64,000 nucleotides of DNA, taken from positions 62,001 through 126,000 of the forward strand of contig NOWV01000203.1 of NCBI GenBank assembly GCA_003344405.1, written 5' to 3'. Shown piece after piece: positions 12,535 to 24,241 of this stretch; the stretch's first letter is position 1, and every line of letters begins with the position of its first letter. Under the pieces are notes generated by a model. The model was not told where the DNA came from. It did no database searches and saw nothing but the letters and a program-made list of their open reading frames with translations. Position numbers and translations under genes: made by a program. This DNA comes from Trichoplax sp. H2 (lineage: Eukaryota; Placozoa; Uniplacotomia; Trichoplacea).

Positions 12535-14157
12535 CACCCTTATCTTTACTCAAAAGTCATTATAAACGTTTCCAGTTTTATTATTCAATTTGTTACCAAA
12601 GGTGAATAGTCTTGCTAACATAAAACGTACGTAAGTAGAATACTGTTGTTGTAATTTATATCATTTTTTGCGTAAGGGGTTGCGTTGTTATTTATTTTTG
12701 CTCGTATCAATGAAATCTATTACCATCTCACATTATACGGTGCTTAACGTCAGTTACAACGTAAAAATAATACTTAATACTCTAGCGACTATAACACTTT
12801 GGCTTATTTTAATCGTACGATTGTATGAGGACTACACTCGCATTTTGCTTTAAATCGCCATCGGTAAATAGGCATGGATAGAATTTCATAACATTAGCAT
12901 GATTTGAAAACTTTTATAAGAAACATTGTCACAGGATTAGGTTATAAAAGAATGACACAGTGATAGCTAGCAACACAAAATAGTCTATCTATACGGACAT
13001 TAACTAAGCATTTTTTGTATAACATAACGATCAACTTATTAACATATTTCGATATTCTATTACTTAAATACTAAATTTAAATACGTGGGAAGCAACTAGC
13101 AATTGTTAAATTGAAATATGTAGAAGGTATAGACAGGAATCGTGATCAGAGCTGCAACAGACGACGTTGTGTTGCATACTTGCATACACGAAAACTAGAG
13201 CATAAAAATGTTAGGAAGAGATAAAAAAATTACTAGCGACGCTTAATCTTGATCTATACGCCGTCTGTTTGCTGACTTATGACAGAATAATATCGAGTTA
13301 TTCGTCGAGTTGGATCGAACAAATATATATGTTATAAATGCTCGATAGTTGCCAATCAACGACCTTATATAAAAGTCATTATAAAAGTTTTTAATTAGAT
13401 TATTCAATTATTTTTCAACAGGCAAGTAGTGTCACAGCATGATAATAATATGTACGTAAAATATCGTTATTGTAACTGAGCATCTTAATTTATTTGTATG
13501 TAAATTTCGTACTTATTTTTGCTCGTATCAACGAAACCTGCTATCATCTCACATTATACCGTGCTTAACTTCGGTTATAACATGAACATAATAATTGTCA
13601 CCTTAAAGACCTTAAGGCTTTTTCTAGTTTTAATCTTACGAGGGTATGAAGACTATTTATTGCTTTAAATTGTTATTAGTAAAAAAAATAATTTTGACAA
13701 TTACTTTTAGCAAGACCTTTGTAAAATCTGTAATTATATAATTATATGATGCTCTTGTTATGAAAACGGCGGATGGAGGGTGGCTTGTGCAGTTGGCATT
13801 ATGCAATTATTCGCAAACTTTATTTTCGACATCGATATGGTTACTGCTTCTAGATGAAAAGCTGTTTAGGATTAGGTTTAAAAGAATAATAGAATGATTA
13901 CTAGTTATGCAAAATAAGGCATCTACACGAACATTAATTAATCGTTTTGTGTATAACAAAACAAATAAATAATTAGATGATATGGTAAATACTAATTTAA
14001 TTATATAGGTAATTGATTGTCAATTGTTACATTGAAACATGTAAAAGCTACAGGCATAATTGATCGGTATCGGAATTGCGGTCAGAGTTACTCTAGACTC
14101 TTCGCACACACGAAAACTATGGCATATAATTAATACAACGAAGTGAGAAAATAATTA
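12535..14157. repeat. Tandem duplication of the P450 3' flank
   Basis: Two diverged copies lie in direct order: about 12535-13320 and about 13375-14240. Shared blocks include TTTTTGCTCGTATCAA (near 12698 and 13520), CATCTCACATTATAC, and ACACGAAAACTA just before each P450 stop codon. The second copy is the 3' flank of the intact P450 gene. The first ends in a P450 C-terminal fragment. Divergence is substantial, so the duplication is not recent. Confidence 0.75.
13233..13320 (-). pseudogene. Truncated P450 copy (C-terminal tail only)
   Basis: On the minus strand this encodes about 28 residues nearly identical to the last residues of the neighbouring intact P450 (RYYSVISQ, then WIKIKRR and stop). 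Upstream of the fragment, beyond 13320, the match stops, so the rest of the gene, including the haem-binding region, is missing. It is a leftover of a tandem P450 duplicate whose 5' part was deleted. Confidence 0.85.
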
Positions 14158-15687
14158 CTAGCGACGCTTAATCTTGATCCATATACCGTCTGTTGGTTGG
14201 CTTATGACTGAATAATATCGAGTTACTTGTCGAGCTGGATCTAACTCTATTTCGTAATTGTATATAATCTTGGCTAAAACAATTTTAAGTTCTTCTAACG
14301 CAAAATTCTTTCCAATACAATTACGTGGACCTGCAGAAAACGGGATATAATCATATGCATCTCGTTTTTGGATATTCTCTTCTGAGAAACGTAACGGATT
14401 AAAACGGTCTGGTTCAGGCCAAATTTCTGACCTGCGAGCGAGAATATACAGTTGTATAACGATATGTGTACCAGGTGGTAATACTTTACCGTTTATTTCA
14501 ACGTAATCGTCTAATTTCCTTTCAATATTCGGTACAACAGCATATAAACGCATGGCTTCTTTAATACACATTAACGTATAGGCTAATTTATTATTTAAGT
14601 CGTCCCACTCTAAATCATCTTTATGATTTAATATAGCATCGGCCTCTTCTCTAACTTTAGCTTGATGCTCGGGATTCTTTGCTAAGCAATATAGCGTCCA
14701 CGATAACGCACTCGAGGTCGTATCATGGCCAGCAAACATAAATGTATTAATTTCATCATTGATTTCTTTGTCACTTAAGCAATTACCATCCTCATCACGT
14801 GTTTGTAAAATAATATCAATAAAATCCAAACGGCGCTTTTGATTACTGTCATACTGATTTGTATTTTCTTTCAAGAGTTGCCTTTTTTCACGAATAATTT
14901 TCTCTGTAAATTGATGGACGAATTTACAAAGTCGATAATATCGTCTACCACTTTCCGTTAATCGATATAACCAATCGACGTAACCTGTTATCCGAAATAA
15001 TCTTTCTGTAATTAGATAACTTAATTGATAAACAGCATTGACATACGGATGTCTTTCATGAGCTGTTTGACAATCGATTTTAAGTGAAAAAGCACTTTGC
15101 AAGATAACATCGAAGGCTAATAATTTCATATCTTCGTACAAATTGAAACTAGCATGATTGTCGGCATGCTTATTCCATTTCTGTATAAGAACATCGGTAC
15201 AGCGATTATGTATGGAAACGTATGACTTTAATATATCGAAATGGAACGCATTCGTTAATAATCTTCTATTTCTACCCCATTTATTACCATTAACGACGAT
15301 TAATCCATCACCTAGCCATGTTTTAAGCCAAGCATAACTCCAATCTCCTTTTGGCGCGGACGATTTAATAATAGTTCGAGCTGCATCAGCGTTATTACAG
15401 AATAGAAAGGGATAGAGGCCATACCAGTGAACGAAACAAGTCTTATACTCGGTAGATCGCTTTTCAAGCATTTGAACACATTGCTCGTTAGGTTGAGTTA
15501 ACTCTTTTAAATGGCCGAAAAACCAATGCTTGGGAGGACTAGGGAATTGCTTGAGCGCCTTACATATTTCAAGATACTGGCGAATATCATCTCTTCGCTG
15601 TAATATTAAACTAACAACAAGGACTATAAATATAGTCAATAATGTGATAAAAATAGATATCATCTCGTTAACGTTACAATATAGCAA
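14158..15687 (-). CDS. Cytochrome P450, CYP4-like, intronless
   Basis: A single open frame of 509 residues, a full-length microsomal P450. An N-terminal hydrophobic anchor (about residues 8-29) is followed by basic residues and a Pro-rich hinge (FPSPPKHWF). Motifs seen: I-helix AGHDTT (319-324), ExxR as EAMR (377-380), the PERF-like PDRFNP, and the haem loop FSAGPRNCIGK with the thiolate Cys at 457. The haem loop and the I-helix region (FMFAGHDTT) resemble clan 4 (CYP4/CYP4V), which hydroxylate fatty-acid chain ends. The position of the Glu that binds haem covalently in many CYP4s is Ala here (AGHDTT rather than EGHDTT). Substrate cannot be told from sequence. The lack of introns, unlike most neighbours, may reflect old retroposition or intron loss. 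Confidence 0.93.
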   Translation of the reverse strand: MLYCNVNEMISIFITLLTIFIVLVVSLILQRRDDIRQYLEICKALKQFPSPPKHWFFGHLKELTQPNEQCVQMLEKRSTEYKTCFVHWYGLYPFLFCNNADAARTIIKSSAPKGDWSYAWLKTWLGDGLIVVNGNKWGRNRRLLTNAFHFDILKSYVSIHNRCTDVLIQKWNKHADNHASFNLYEDMKLLAFDVILQSAFSLKIDCQTAHERHPYVNAVYQLSYLITERLFRITGYVDWLYRLTESGRRYYRLCKFVHQFTEKIIREKRQLLKENTNQYDSNQKRRLDFIDIILQTRDEDGNCLSDKEINDEINTFMFAGHDTTSSALSWTLYCLAKNPEHQAKVREEADAILNHKDDLEWDDLNNKLAYTLMCIKEAMRLYAVVPNIERKLDDYVEINGKVLPPGTHIVIQLYILARRSEIWPEPDRFNPLRFSEENIQKRDAYDYIPFSAGPRNCIGKNFALEELKIVLAKIIYNYEIELDPARQVTRYYSVISQPTDGIWIKIKRR

Positions 15688-16769
15688 TTATTTCTGAGAT
15701 AAAGAGCAGAAAGTGAAAGAAAATGTCTAATGGTTATGACCACGTCTGGTAAAGTAAGTTGTACAAGTTACACCATCCTCAGACCGCTTTTGTACTAATA
15801 TTGACAAGCTAATTTTACACATGGCGCTGATTTAGCCCATAGTAGACTTGCATAGCAGTTATACTATGATACTGTAGAAATAAGTATTACGATGTTTGAT
15901 GTATAAATCGATATGTAGCGAATAGTATAGCCTCTAATCAACTTATTAATATGTAATTTATTCTGTATCTCTTTTGTTATTTAGGATTCTTTTGTATATC
16001 GTCAATAATATGGCGAAAACCGATATCATCTTGTCACGGTTGCAAATTCATAATTCTTTCCTTAATTAAAAGTTTGCGAAAAGCGAAAGATTATGCCTGA
16101 AACCATGACTGATAGAATAAACTACACATACCAATAACGCTTTCTTCAGACTATTTTTGTACTCGTCGAAACAATCTAATTGCCACTCATCGCGTTTGTA
16201 TAACCTTCACTAGATTGGAGTAGCAACTTTTCTCTATTGCTGTAGGAATAGTTATTACTTTTACTCTCGATATAACAAATTAAAAGTCAGATACAAAAGA
16301 CAGAATGGATATTACAATTGTTAATTTCGATTCCTCTCAAGCATCCCAGATAGAACTATAAATATTCCATTCCCTATTCTACTCATTAGACAACTAGACC
16401 ACATATCACGAGCAGCAGGATTCAAAGCAATTTATTACTAGCCTTGAAAAACATGTAGTCATCCATTTAATTTCCTCTTTCTATGCAACAAATGATACGC
16501 ATGTATGTTATATATATATATATATCTTAGCATATATATAATAATTAATTTAAATTGTAGCGAATTATTATATAAATATATAAATACATATATATTATCT
16601 GATATGTTATATATATATAAGCCGAGATCGTAGAGGTCTCATAAAGTCTCATATGGAGTAAGACTTCCGGACGGACGCAAGAGCAAGCATCTTCACAGTG
16701 CAAGGCTTCAGTATATTAGTTTGGGTACTGTAAGAGTGAGACAGAAGTCCTATCTGAGATCTCTGCAAG
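15688..16769. other. Intergenic with TA-rich microsatellite
   Basis: This is the spacer between the divergently placed P450 and first hydrolase gene, so both promoters should lie here. Around 16505-16620 runs of TA dinucleotides (for example at 16508-16526) alternate with TTAATTTAAAT-type sequence. No exon was recognised. Confidence 0.5.
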
Positions 16770-17991
16770 ATGGCATCCAAAACGATTGCGAATATGGCTG
16801 GTAGAGTACCTATTAGCACATTTTCAAAGCAAAAACAAGTCCAACACATGATCAAGAAATTGACAATCTTCGATGCTGAAATGGCATATATTGATACAGG
16901 TAGTTATGACTCAGAACTGTTCATTCTAGAAGTAGAATACAGTAATCACTTCAGATTGTACATTAATTTTGACAAGGGAATAAACTGTGATGAGCCTAGC
17001 TGTAGCTTATGTTGTTATCCAAATTTAACGTCAAAGTAATTATTCAACATAATAATCAATCATGGATTACTACAAATTCAATCTTAAAGTATTCAATTGG
17101 AAAGCTTGCATGAATAATATGTTATAAGAATGAAATTGTGAACTTCGATTTCTAATATGATGATGTCAATTCTCAATCTTAGGTTCTGGTCGAGGTGATC
17201 CTGTAGTTTTCTTTCATGGCAACCCGACTTCAACTTATCTTTGGCGGAACATTATTCCTATTGTGAGCGATCAATATCGATGCCTAGCACCCGATCTTGT
17301 TGGTATGGGCAACTCGACAAAGATTGTATCAGAGTATCGTTATGCCGATCATTACAATTATATCGAGCAGTGGATGGATCAAGTCCTACCCAGTGGTAGG
17401 GTCAATATTGTATGCCATGATTGGGGCTCTGGAATCGCTTTCAATTGGTGTTATAGGCATCCAGAACGTGTCAACAGTATCGTCTTTATGGAAGCCTTAG
17501 TTGGACCATCGTCTTGGAAAGGATTTCCATCAATTTCACGTAAGGCATTCCAGCGACTACGATCAAAAGAAGGTGAAAAGATGGTACTTGATGACAACTT
17601 TTTTGTAGAAAAACTCTTACCTCTCAGTATCATGCGTAAACTCAGTGACGAAGAGATGGAATGTTATCGTCGACCTTTCGTACAAATGGGGGAAGCACGC
17701 CGACCTACCTTGACATTTCCTCGAGAGATTCCATTTAGAGAAGATGGTCCAGCAGATGTTTTCGAAATTGTCGTAAACTATTCCAAATGGTTATCCAAAA
17801 GTACCGTACCTAAATTATGCATACTTGCTGAGCCTGGCTTTTTCTCCAAGGGAATTCAAAAGTTTACATCAGCGTGGAACAATCAACGTTTTGCTACAGT
17901 CAAAGGATTGCATTTCTTGCAAGAAGATTCACCAGAAGAAATTGCTCAACTTATTCTCGATTTTCTGCCATCCTTTCATTCGAGATTATAG
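16770..17991 (+). CDS. Renilla-luciferase/haloalkane-dehalogenase-like alpha/beta hydrolase, copy 1
   Basis: Two exons, 16770-16899 and 17183-17991, join in frame to 312 residues, the usual length of this family. The oxyanion/halide region HGNPTS (about 55-60) and the nucleophile elbow CHDWG are present. The expected triad is complete: Asp123 (HDWG), Glu147 (FMEA) and His287 (LHFLQED). Renilla luciferase uses D120, E144 and H285 in the same spacing. The family contains bacterial haloalkane dehalogenases, which cleave carbon-halogen bonds, and Renilla-type luciferases, which oxidise coelenterazine. Sequence alone does not decide between these or another esterase-like role. There is no signal peptide, so the protein is probably cytosolic. 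A tandem paralogue at 22092 shares the intron position and phase. Confidence 0.92.
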
Positions 17992-18450
17992 TTAGGAAGA
18001 GTACAAACGATCGAAAGTTTCTTGTCAACATCTGTCATTCTATCATTTATAGAATCACGGTTGTATTTTAATTTCTGGCCTAGCTGTGCTGTTAATAACA
18101 TTAATGGCACGGCCTAGTCTAGCTATTAGTCAGAATGGAATTGCTTGTAACGTTAAACAAAGTGTTGCAATCTAGCGTAGCAAAGTAATTACGCACTTTT
18201 AATGCTGCTATCCAGCTAAAAATTTTATATTCCCATTATTAGTCCATTATTTTGTATACGTATGTATAGTATAACATAAGCGTTGGGAGATAATGCAATT
18301 TTTACTTGATATGTTAACTGTTATGATGATGAAATTGGCTCTATAATGCTAGCCATTTTTGTAATAATAATACAAAATTTAGAAAGCAGGTCAAGCCTGG
18401 CCCATTAAAGTGAATGGTTTGCATCAATGTCGTCATTGTGTAGCTTAATT
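17992..18450. other. Intergenic, nothing recognised
   Basis: 3' flank of the first hydrolase gene. No coding or repeated feature was identified. Confidence 0.4.
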
Positions 18451-18750
18451 TGTTTTATTTTTTAAGGCGGATTTTATTAATCCATTTGGTATACTGCTAA
18501 TGGTAAAGGAAGAATGAGAAGTGAAAGGACCTGTGCTTGCTTAGTTATTATTGATGTTGTAGTTAGAAGTTAAAGTACTTGAGCTTTGTTTAGTTTAATT
18601 CGTTTTATTTTATAAGACGGATTTTATTTATCCAGTTGGTATACTGCTAATAGTAAAGTAAGAATGAGAAGTGAAAGTACCTGGGCTTACTTAGTTATTA
18701 TTGATGTTGTAGTTGGAAGTTCAAGTACTTGTGCTTGCTTAGTCCTTCTT
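18451..18750. repeat. Tandem duplication, 150-bp unit
   Basis: Two direct copies with a period of 150 bases start at 18451 and 18601. Shared blocks include GGATTTTATT, GGTATACTGCTAAT, GAATGAGAAGTGAAAG and TAGTTATTATTGATGTTGTAG. Divergence is small. A short open frame at 18664-18894 crosses the second copy and looks like chance. Confidence 0.85.
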
Positions 18751-19440
18751 CTCATGATGCGCGTATCATTCATGAGCGAAAGGCAGTTTACGCCGAGCTT
18801 TATCCTTTTAAGGTTAACCATGAAGAGGTTCTATTTGATCTGCTGTAGAAAGCGTATAAGACTAGTTCTCTGCATTTTCTTAGGAACACTTTAATGCACT
18901 AGCATTTTATCTATTCAAAGCGCAGACATAAATAATTACTATAAGCATTGCATACAGCCATGAAGGTGTATACGCAGGTAGGTAGACAAGGTCAAGGAAG
19001 TTGATGGGAATGCCTGTGCAATTTCGATCGACTTTAATCTCTATTTTGGACCATCGTCATTTGTAATAATTAATCAATATATATACGCATACTACAACAT
19101 AGATCGTATAAATAAATTGAAGATCGCGACTCGTGACCTTACGCATCCACAACATTAACTGAAGACTGACAAGCATTTTGGCTACGATTGAGACATCGTC
19201 GTCTCTGCTTTTATTAATACTTGTCCTGTATTTCTAATAAAATATTATTGGTACAAGATCTTAGCCTATTCTAAGCTATGTCCAGAACAACTGTGTATCC
19301 TCAATTTGTTAAGAAATCGGTAGTTCTTTTCGCCATTGTAAGATTTCGCGACTTCAATTTGATCAATTTGTTAAAATTAGCGAAACACTATCTTACTGTA
19401 TCTCACAAAGTGCTTATCTTCAGAGAATTACTAAATTAGT
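18751..19440. other. Intergenic, nothing recognised
   Basis: Spacer between the 150-bp duplication and the 197-bp array. No feature was identified. Confidence 0.35.
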
Positions 19441-21045
19441 TAATACTGAAGGAATCTTAAAATTGAAGCGACACAACAGCCATTGATGACAGAATGGAGG
19501 CATTAATAATCTTACATTTGCCTACTCAAGGCTCCGGTAGTCCAGTCGCTAAGATATCCTTCCAATTCGACATACTATCAATTATTACAGATTTGCAGTT
19601 CAAGTACTACAGTAGAGTATTACTTAATTAATTAATTAATACTAAAGGAATCTTAAAATCGACGCGGCACTACAGCCATTGATGACAGACTGGAGATATC
19701 AATAACCTTGCATTTGCCAACTCAAGCCTTCAGTGGTCCCAGTCGCTACGATATCCTTCCAAATCGATATACTATCGATTACTATCAATCATCGCAGATT
19801 CGCAGTCCAAGTACTAGAGTATTACTTAATTAGTTAACACTGAAGGAATCTTCAAAATAGATGCGGCACTGCAGCCATTGATGACAGAATGGAGGCATCA
19901 ACAATCTTGCATTTGCCTACTCAAGCCTCCAGTGGTCCCAGTCGCTATGATATCCTTCCAATCTGACATACTATCAATTACTATCAATCATCGCAGATTC
20001 GCTGTCCAAGTACTAGAGTATTACTTAATTAGTTAATACTGAAGGAATCTTCAAAATTCTATCAATCATCGCAGATTCGCAGTCCAAGTACTAGAGTATT
20101 ACTTAATTAGTTAATACTGAAGGAATCTTCAAAATAGACGCGGCACTACAGCCATTGATGACAGATTGGAGGCATCAATAATCTCGCATTTGCCTACTCA
20201 AGCCTCCAGTGGTCCCAGTCGCTAAGATATCCTTCCAATCTGACATACTATCAATTACTATCAATCATCGCAGATTCGCAGTCCAAGTACTAGAGTATTA
20301 CTTAATGTAGTGATGCACCCTATATTTGCTTGTAGCGATAGCTATATTTGATTGTGTTGCGTACTATATTTAGAATAGTTAAGTTTCTAAAAATAGATAT
20401 TCTTGTGCTGCTAGATTTAGGTGACTGGTAACTACTATATTAGAAAGTGTTATTCACTAATATAGCTGTTAACTAATTATGGTACAGGACGTTATACGAC
20501 TTGAAATACTAAGATTGTAAAGATGCCCAATACCTTACGGTGTTGGACATTAATGGTAAAGTAATAATATTGTAAGCAATTTGATTAATACTGTAAAATG
20601 TAGTGATGATTCATGTCTGATTGTAGACGATGTTATTGCCTTAAATAGATTCAGAGAAAAGTATATAAGGTGTACAAATCTGAGCGTAAAGGGGGAGAAA
20701 AGATTTGATATCTAATTGAGCTCAGATTACTTTAGACTAGATTCTTGTGAGTAATTAATTATTGCTGTACCATTCTTTAGAACCTTGTAATAAAAAGCTT
20801 TTATAGTACTGGATTCCTCTGTGGACTAAAATTACTGTGAAAACGATATTACACTTAATTAGTTAATACTGAAGGAATCTTCAAAATAGACGCGGCACTG
20901 CAGCCATTGATGACAGAATGGAGGCATCCATAATCTCGCATTTGCCTATTCAAGCCTGCAGTAGTCCAGTCGCTAAGATATCCTTTCAATCCGACATATT
21001 ATCAATTACTATCAATCATCGCAGATTCGTAGTCCAAGTACTGTA
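19441..21045. repeat. Satellite-like array, unit about 197 bp, with an internal insertion
   Basis: Units start (at TTAATACTGAAGGAATCTT or a variant) near 19441, 19637, 19834, 20034, 20112 and 20863. The period is 196-200 bases. The unit starting at 20034 is a 78-base internally deleted copy. Shared blocks include CAGCCATTGATGACAGA, GGAGGCAT and CTATCAATCATCGCAGATTC. The array is split by unrelated sequence at about 20305-20846. No coding potential was seen. Confidence 0.9.
20305..20857. mobile_element. Insertion of about 550 bp inside the satellite array
   Basis: This interrupts one repeat unit. The left flank ends TATTACTTA (20296-20304) and the right flank resumes after TATTACACTTA (20847-20857), which resembles a target-site duplication of about 9 bases with a two-base change. 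The insert has no open frame of note, no obvious long terminal inverted repeats, and ends AT-rich with AATAAAAAGC about 60 bases before its 3' edge. It could be a non-autonomous transposon or retroposon; the class is unknown. Confidence 0.55.
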
Positions 21046-22091
21046 GTGTGCAAAATAATCGTCTTGCCTTGAACTCCAATTTGCATACTATATGCTGCGG
21101 AATAAACAGAGGCCAAGCAATTACTTTTGCAAAATACAAAATGCAATAGCTCCAAGGGCGTGGTGTCGGTGTATCCGAAAATAATAATAACATGGAGTTA
21201 TTAACATAGAATAATGTATGCAGAAAATTGACAAATAGGTTGATAATTTATTTATGACTAGAGTTTGCAAACAGATCGCCATTGGATCGACGTAACATTA
21301 GCCTTTAACGCATGATTGTCATACGATTGTTCAGCTAGCGCTTAAAGGTATTCCAGCTACTACTCCTTGATTTCTTACCACACGTCGGTAACATTGCTCC
21401 TACCGAAAACTCGTTTATTTCTAGTTTCCAACTGTTAAACTTATCAATCGAACCGCTAATCTCCTTCTCTCTTGTGGCTGTAAGTACCCCCTGAATTAAC
21501 TAAGAGCTCTCGATTGCTGCACTTGCCAATAATCTTTCGTTAGTATCCATTTTGACTACCGTTATAATAGTAAGAATCAACATAAATCAATAAACGGTCA
21601 TGTACGTCTTATAGTATAGTACTGCATAGGTCATGACCTTACCTATTCACTAAGTAAAGCCAAGAATCGCAAACATTTTTCACTAGAAACACATTTCATT
21701 TTGGCCATTTTACTTTAGCTCGCAGGTTGGTAAAGTCATGATGGACTATCATATAAATCAAATTAGTTTAGAATACAGTGAATTTCCGGTGGTGAATAAT
21801 ACACACGCCGAAAATCTGTTAGTGCACGAGTGATAATAGGAGATGATCTTAATTTTTCAACCCTCAACAGCTGCATCAAATCGTACCACATTAGGATTTT
21901 TAGTAGTTCTAGAATCTAGATACTGTGACAAAGAAACACATTATTCAATCTTGAGGCGTTTTTTTTTTTCTTCTGGTGTTGTAACTACTTGACTAGTTTA
22001 ACAGTTTTATTAGACAAGCAGTAAAATTTGACCGATAACTTATAACGTAATCTTCCTATCTTTCCTAGGTGTTTCTTATTGACGCTCGAAG
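21046..22091. other. Intergenic upstream of hydrolase copy 2
   Basis: No exon was recognised. A run of ten Ts lies at 21961-21970. The promoter of the second hydrolase gene is expected here. Confidence 0.4.
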
Positions 22092-23698
22092 ATGGATACG
22101 AAATCTGTTTGCCCAATCAGTACGTTTTCTACTGATCAAAGTGTTCAACATATGATTAAAAAGTTGAAGGTCTTGAATGCAGAGATAGCTTATGTGGATA
22201 CAGGTAATATAAAAAGAATAAAAAAAAGATTTAGTATAATAGAGCAAAATTAATTACCTACAATGCTTTGCTTTGTAGTTTGCACATCGGATGCGTACGT
22301 ATATGGCTATTAGGGTGTTCAATTGTTGAAAGCCCCTATATTTTTGATCTACATACCTATCCAAGTTCTTTAGAATGCAGTATGTATTAAGAGAAATTAT
22401 AGGAGCATTCAAAACATAACAACTTTTTCTTTTTTACTCATACCCTGCCTGAGTCCTTGACCCATTAATAAAACATAAATGTTACAGAATACACGCAATG
22501 CTTTACGAGTATAAAGCCATATTTTAATCCATACACATCACCAAAACACAACTGTAGGAAGCTACTGTTCAGATTGTTACAAAGTATAAGTCAATGATTT
22601 AGAATTGCTAGACTTTTGCACGACTTTTTTATTATTGCACAATACGAGTATTTATATATACGAGGTTATAGCCTGACCTAGTTTATATGTTGATATATTT
22701 TGCAAGATTTTGCTGTCCTACACGAAAAGGAACTGACAGCTTAATTGTCCTTATTATTTTAAAATCGTTTATCTACTGTAGATATAGCTGTATCTGCTAG
22801 TGTCGCATTAACGTGATCAGTCAATAAAGTAGCAGTTTAAACAGTGCGTAATGGAGCTGTGTTTTCTTAAACTATCATTATTACAGGTGCTGGTAATGGT
22901 TATCCAGTCTTGTTCTTTCATGGCAACCCTACATCAAGTTATTTATGGCGTAATGTTATTCCACTGGTTAGTAAACAATTTCGATGCCTTGCCCCTGATC
23001 TTGTTGGTATGGGTAATTCAAGCAAAGTAACGACAGGCTATCGAGTCATTGACCACCATAGATACATTGATCAATGGATGGATCAAGTTTTACCCACTGG
23101 CAAGGTAAATATTGTCTGCCATGATTGGGGTACAAACATTGCTTTCAACTGGTGCCGTAGACATCCTGAGCGAGTAAATTGCATTGTTCATATGGAAGGC
23201 ATGGTTTTGGTTGGATCATGGAAGTTTGCCAAACCAGACTTTGCTAAAACCTTTAAAGCATTGAGAACGCCTGACATTGGCGAAAAAATGGTACTCGAAA
23301 AGAATATGTTTGTTGAACAGTTATTACCATCAAGTATTATGCGTAAATTAAGCGAAGAAGAAATGCAATGTTATCGACAACCATTTGTTACTCCCGGTGA
23401 AAGCCGTCAACCGATGTTGTCATTCCCTCGCGATATTCCTTTTGTAGAAGATGGTCCAGAAGATGTGGCTGAAATTGTCAACTCATATATCAAATGGCTT
23501 TCTGAGACACCAGTGCCTAAACTATGTATCCTTGCTGAGCCTGGCGTCTTCTCTCCTAATATCGAACGTGCTACAAAGTCGTGGAAAAATCAACAGTTTG
23601 CAACTGTTAAAGGCCTACATTTTATGCAAGAAGATTCACCTACTGAAATTGCAGAGCTTGTCATTAATTTTTTATCATCGGAATCCTCTAAAATGTAG
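22092..23698 (+). CDS. Renilla-luciferase/haloalkane-dehalogenase-like alpha/beta hydrolase, copy 2
   Basis: Two exons, 22092-22203 and 22887-23698, join to 307 residues. The single intron falls at the same codon and phase as in the paralogue at 16770. HGNPTS, CHDWG (nucleophile Asp), the HMEG Glu and LHFMQED His are all present, so the catalytic triad is intact. The two copies agree closely around the active site (HGNPTS.YLWRN, CLAPDLVGMGNS). They differ in the cap region after the Glu, where copy 2 has VLVGSWKFAKP and copy 1 GPSSWKGFP. The cap shapes substrate choice in this family, so the copies may act on different substrates. The pair arose by tandem duplication within this lineage or a close ancestor. 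Function is as uncertain as for copy 1. Confidence 0.92.
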
Positions 23699-24241
23699 AT
23701 TGATTGTTTCAGCCAAATGTTGAATAATTGCACGTTAACATAGTAGCTGCAGTATAGCAATTTCCGCTCGTATCGTGGACAGGCAATCTGTATAGATGTA
23801 ATGTAGCTAGACATTGTGTATTTAGTAGTTTAATGTGTGTACGTATGCTCTCTATATGGCTATGCTTTTTATCGATGTTAGCCAAACTTTGTCTTTGGTT
23901 GGTTCTAAAGTACAAATCTAATTAATCCTGGATTAACATTGTGCCTGCTATGGTCACACGTACAAATTGTAGTATAGTTCCTATTGCTAATTGCTGATAG
24001 TGTAGAAATGTTACAATTAAATTCGGATAAAACCCATATATAAATTACATGAGCTATTTGCAGCTGACAGACCCCGTTTTTCCAAGTAAAAAACTGTATG
24101 GCAATGAGATTGAAAATAAACGCAATAATTGTAATCAATTCTACCCTTAATGAATACTAATCTTTAACAAGGATTTTATGACAAGATATTGCAACTATTT
24201 TAGCAGAAACTGCAGAAGGCGCTGACGTAATCAAAATTTAG
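23699..24241. other. Intergenic, nothing recognised
   Basis: 3' flank of hydrolase copy 2. No exon or repeat was identified. Confidence 0.4.

Noticed and set aside
14158-15687. P450 as a processed (retroposed) pseudogene because it lacks introns
   Set aside because: The frame is complete with every key residue, no poly-A tail was seen, and intronless P450 genes are known. Treated as a functional gene.
18664-18894. 76-codon open frame in the 150-bp duplication
   Set aside because: The equivalent frame in the first repeat copy is broken, there is no motif, and it reads across the repeat edge.
19441-21045. CRISPR array
   Set aside because: The repeats are about 197 bp with no unique spacers, and the host is an animal. 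It is a satellite-like tandem repeat.
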